A stretch of 64,000 nt of DNA from Lachnospiraceae bacterium. GTDB taxonomy: Bacteria > Bacillota > Clostridia > Lachnospirales > Lachnospiraceae. Below, in pieces: positions 61,337-64,000 of the stretch. The notes under the pieces are model-generated. The model was not told where the DNA came from, made no database searches, and worked only from the letters and a program-made list of their open reading frames with translations. The stretch spans positions 124,001 to 188,000 of the forward strand of contig JAPJQL010000001.1 of NCBI GenBank assembly GCA_030825115.1, in the 5' to 3' direction. Numbering within the stretch: position 1 is the first letter of the stretch; each line of letters starts with the position of its first letter. The position numbers were made by a program, and so were the translations under genes.

Positions 61337-62278
61337 TTATCTGGCTCCACGAACATATGGTTTTGACAGCCCCTCCGGTCCATGGTTTTTCCCAATCGCC
61401 CCCAAAAGAGCCGCCAGCGTGATCAGGTAAGGAAGCATCGCCAGCGCCTGGGGTGGAAGCGGAACGCCGATCGCCTGAAGCCGGATCTGGAGCGCATTTG
61501 CCGCACCGAATAAAAAGGCGGCTCCCAGCATCCCAAAAGGCATGAAACGTCCTAAAATCACCGCGGCCAGCGCGATATATCCGCGGCCGGATGTCATATT
61601 CTCCGAAAAATTCCCCACCTGGACCAGCACCAGATACGCGCCGCCGATGCCGCCAAGCAGCCCGTTGCAGACCATAGCGGCATACTGGCATCTGTGCACC
61701 GGGATTCCTGCGGTATCTGCCGCCCTGGGATTCTCGCCAATCGCCGCAAAGGACAGCCCCATCGAGGTCCTTTTGTAAAACCATGTCACGACAAATACCA
61801 GGATGTAGATCAGGTAGGTCAGGATATCCTGGTCAAACAGCGCGCTTCCCACCAGAGGAATATCGGCAAGCACCGGAATCCTGACCCTGGAAAGAGGCTC
61901 AATCTGCTTATAGGTATCGCCGCTGCTCACCAGTTTGTAGAGAAAGCTTGTCACGCCCATCACAAAAATATTGATCGCAATGCCGCTGACCGACTGATCC
62001 TTTGCAAGGTGAACCGACAGCACCGCATGGATCATGCTCACAGCCACGCCGCCCAGCATCCCGCAGACAAGTCCTGCAAACAAATTCCCCGTAAAAAACG
62101 CTCCTGCAAAAGAAAAAAATGCCCCGGAGAGCATCACGCCCTCCATCCCGATATTTAAAATACCTGTCTTTTCCGCAATCGTCTCCCCCAGCCCCGCATA
62201 GGCGAGCGGCACTGCCATACGCACCGCAGCCGCAAAGAAGGCCGTCAGAAAGCCGAGTGTAAAAATCTGTTCCAGCAT
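61337..62278 (-). CDS. Nucleoside ABC transporter permease (NupQ-like, BMP family)
   Basis: A 313-residue permease of the LivH/RbsC superfamily with about nine helices. NIGMEGVMLSGAF is the BMP-type signature, and SFAAIGENPRAADTAGI is the conserved cytoplasmic loop touching the ATPase. With the preceding permease and ATPase it makes a purine nucleoside importer like B. subtilis NupOPQ or pneumococcal PnrA transporters. It abuts the preceding gene without a gap. Confidence 0.92.
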   Translation of the reverse strand: MLEQIFTLGFLTAFFAAAVRMAVPLAYAGLGETIAEKTGILNIGMEGVMLSGAFFSFAGAFFTGNLFAGLVCGMLGGVAVSMIHAVLSVHLAKDQSVSGIAINIFVMGVTSFLYKLVSSGDTYKQIEPLSRVRIPVLADIPLVGSALFDQDILTYLIYILVFVVTWFYKRTSMGLSFAAIGENPRAADTAGIPVHRCQYAAMVCNGLLGGIGGAYLVLVQVGNFSENMTSGRGYIALAAVILGRFMPFGMLGAAFLFGAANALQIRLQAIGVPLPPQALAMLPYLITLAALLGAIGKNHGPEGLSKPYVRGAR

Positions 62279-63313
62279 TTACCGGTCCCCCTTTCTGCCG
62301 TTTTTCTTCCAGAGCAGCTCCCGCCCGAGGATCAGCAGTACGATCATGCCGATCAAAAAATCCACGATCGATGCCGGAATCCCCATCTGGCGCTGCATGG
62401 AATTGGCTCCGACCGACAATGCGGCAAACAGGATCGCCGTCACCAGCACGCCAAACGGCCGGTTGCCTGCCAGCAGCGTGATCAGGATTGCCGTATAGCC
62501 ACAGCCGCCGGAGATCCCCTCCATCAGCTTTTTTTGTACACCGAGCACCTCAACCGCGCCTGCAATCCCCGCCAGCCCTCCGCTGAGCGCCGCCGACAGG
62601 ATGATATTTTTCACCACCGAGATCCCGTTGCAGGCGGCAGCCCTCTGTTTGAATCCGACCACCTTGATCTCATATCCGGCCGTCGTCTTTTCCATCAAAA
62701 ACCACACCGCCACAACCGCCGCCACTGCCAAAAAGATTCCTGTGTGAACCCGGGTAGGCTTCAAAAAACGCAGCAGTGTGGCAGAGGCATCGATCTTTGC
62801 CGACTGCGGGATAGCGCCCGCCGGGTCCATCATAAAGGTCCTCACCGCAATCCCCACGATATTCACTGCAATATAGTTCAGCATGATGGTGACAATAATC
62901 TCCGATATGCCAAATTTCGCCTTCATCATGGCGGCGACCAGCGCCCAGATTCCGCCAAACAGAAAGCCTGCCGCCACCGCCAGCACGATCCGCGCCGGAC
63001 CGGGAACAGCCGGAAGATTCAGCGCCACCCAGGAAGAAGCCAGCGCGCCCATATAGAACTGTCCTTCCGCTCCGATATTGAAAAACCCGGTTCGAAATGC
63101 CACTGAACATCCAAGCCCGGTGAGAATCAGCGGAGTTGCCTTTACAAATATTTCTCCAAAGCCGTTGAGATTGCCAAAGATACCGCCAAAAAACATACCG
63201 CAGGCCGCAATCGGACTGGCTCCGGCAAGAATGATCAGGACCGCAGCCACGATCAGCGTAACCGCCACGATTCCGGCCGCCTCCTGAAGCTGCCCTTTTC
63301 TGCTGTTATCCAT
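62279..63313 (-). CDS. Nucleoside ABC transporter permease (NupP-like, BMP family)
   Basis: A 344-residue permease. FFNIGAEGQFYMGAL is the partner signature of the BMP class, and VVGFKQRAAACNGISV the coupling loop. The start overlaps the ATPase stop by eight bases and its own stop abuts the next permease, a fully coupled operon. The lipoprotein gene is expected beyond the right edge. Confidence 0.92.
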   Translation of the reverse strand: MDNSRKGQLQEAAGIVAVTLIVAAVLIILAGASPIAACGMFFGGIFGNLNGFGEIFVKATPLILTGLGCSVAFRTGFFNIGAEGQFYMGALASSWVALNLPAVPGPARIVLAVAAGFLFGGIWALVAAMMKAKFGISEIIVTIMLNYIAVNIVGIAVRTFMMDPAGAIPQSAKIDASATLLRFLKPTRVHTGIFLAVAAVVAVWFLMEKTTAGYEIKVVGFKQRAAACNGISVVKNIILSAALSGGLAGIAGAVEVLGVQKKLMEGISGGCGYTAILITLLAGNRPFGVLVTAILFAALSVGANSMQRQMGIPASIVDFLIGMIVLLILGRELLWKKNGRKGDR

Positions 63314-64000
63314 GCTGTGCCTCCTCCCTTGATACTCCGCCCATCAAAAGCCCGATCTGAAAGATATCCGCATCTTTCCTGTCCAGGATGCCGATGATCC
63401 TTCCCTCAAACATCACGGCGATCCTGTCACTCAGCGACATGATCTCATCCAGATCTGCCGATATGAGTATCACGCTCTTTCCGCCTGTTTTCTCTGCGAT
63501 CAGCCTCTGATGGACAAATTCCGTAGCGCCGATGTCCAGACCTCTGGTCGGCTGGCTTGCCACGATCAGCTTCGCCTGCTCCGTCATCTCTCTCGCCAGA
63601 ATGACCTTCTGCTGGTTTCCTCCGCTCATCAGCCTCACCGGAGTCTGGATTCCGCTGATTCCCGATGTCTTGATATGGTAGTCAAGCAGCGCGCCTTCTG
63701 CCCGCTCCTGTGCTTTTGATACGTTCAAAATGCCCTTTTTTGAATAGGGCGGCTTGTCAAATTCCCGAAGAATCATATTGTCCGTCACAGACATGTCCAT
63801 CACCAGGCTGTCGTTGTGCCGGTCATCTGAAATATAGGAAATCCCCTTTGAAAACCGCTCCTTTACCGACATCGGAGTGAGGTTCTCTCCAAAAAACGTC
63901 ATGCTTCCTTCCGTCGCCCTCCGTATGCCCGTGATGACTTCAGCCAGCTCCTTCTGCCCGTTTCCCTCTACTCCTGCGATGCCAAGGATTTCCCCGCAGT
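63306..64000 (-). CDS. Nucleoside ABC transporter ATP-binding protein (partial, N-terminus off the right edge)
   Basis: This is the C-terminal part of a double-ATPase protein like NupO/RbsA. The frame is open to the edge and begins with GVEGNGQKELAEVI, the degenerate Walker A of the second ATPase domain. The signature is LMSGGNQQKVI, Walker B ends in ASQPTRGLD, and ISADLDEIMSLSDR is the switch region. The internal ATG at 63902 is not the real start. It energises the two permeases that follow. Confidence 0.92.
   Translation of the reverse strand, partial: CGEILGIAGVEGNGQKELAEVITGIRRATEGSMTFFGENLTPMSVKERFSKGISYISDDRHNDSLVMDMSVTDNMILREFDKPPYSKKGILNVSKAQERAEGALLDYHIKTSGISGIQTPVRLMSGGNQQKVILAREMTEQAKLIVASQPTRGLDIGATEFVHQRLIAEKTGGKSVILISADLDEIMSLSDRIAVMFEGRIIGILDRKDADIFQIGLLMGGVSREEAQHG

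Noticed and set aside
1..64000. CRISPR arrays, rRNA, tRNA and intact insertion sequences
   Set aside because: No regularly spaced repeats, tRNA-like TTCGA arms with acceptor stems, rRNA segments or transposase genes were seen in a read of both strands; without a covariance search a small RNA could be missed.

Overview
The window is chromosomal DNA of moderate GC content from a strictly anaerobic, spore-forming Firmicute, most likely a gut Lachnospiraceae (Clostridium cluster XIVa). The evidence is a SleB/CwlJ-type cortex hydrolase, class III ribonucleotide reductase, a GH112 galactosyl-hexosamine phosphorylase operon, an EFR1-type ferredoxin, an arylsulfate sulfotransferase, strong AGGAGG ribosome sites and canonical TTGACA/TATAAT promoters. 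No rRNA, tRNA, CRISPR array or intact insertion sequence was seen. The ends cut two genes: a cell-wall hydrolase on the left and a nucleoside ABC ATPase on the right.

Layout. 0-6.3 kb: partial hydrolase, ybaK, and two tandem aconitase/isopropylmalate-dehydratase-type enzyme pairs divergent from a LysR regulator with a clear palindromic operator. 6.3-10.4 kb: a beta-glucoside-type PTS EIIBCA, a divergent RspA/ManD-like enolase-superfamily enzyme and a GntR/UTRA regulator. 10.5-12.2 kb: ilvN-ilvC. 12.3-17.9 kb: an MMPL-type transporter overlapping a very large GLUG-repeat surface protein that is split by a long coiled coil. 18.1-20.5 kb: an FMN-dependent hydroxyacid dehydrogenase, a ZIP metal transporter and an unexplained roughly 300-nt orphan transcription unit. 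20.5-27.2 kb: a sugar ABC importer, a 55-residue membrane protein and a GH112 phosphorylase, with a divergent AraC regulator. 27.2-31 kb: acylphosphatase, MATE exporter, EFR1 ferredoxin, an unknown protein and a YitT protein. 31-35.3 kb: arylsulfate sulfotransferase, a Crp/Fnr regulator and NhaC, tied together by an identical promoter-proximal sequence. 35.4-38.0 kb: a stress cluster (YgjP-type protease, HD protein, Bcp, YaaA).

38.0-40.9 kb is an AT-rich accessory island. It carries a three-gene XRE / ImmA-IrrE / PIN cassette flanked by decayed phage-like fragments, one of which resembles the N-terminus of a terminase large subunit. 40.9-44.4 kb: bioY-bioB-bioD-bioA behind a recognisable BirA operator. 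44.4-47.1 kb: nrdD-nrdG with a pair of NrdR boxes. 47.3-47.9 kb: a small XRE regulator and a frameshifted membrane protein. 48-51.5 kb: a heterodimeric ABC exporter. 51.6-57.5 kb: YihY-type membrane protein, cysK, a double-Nudix fusion, a small unknown protein, an amidohydrolase and an intracellular subtilisin-like protease. 57.5-61.2 kb: an M32 carboxypeptidase, a catalytically degenerate GGDEF-EAL protein and a Nudix hydrolase. 61.3-64 kb: a BMP-family (nupOPQ-like) nucleoside ABC transporter.

The most interesting unexplained items are the XRE-ImmA-PIN cassette in its phage-remnant setting, the MMPL/GLUG-coiled-coil pair, the shared operator linking the sulfotransferase and NhaC promoters, and the orphan RNA upstream of the ZIP transporter.
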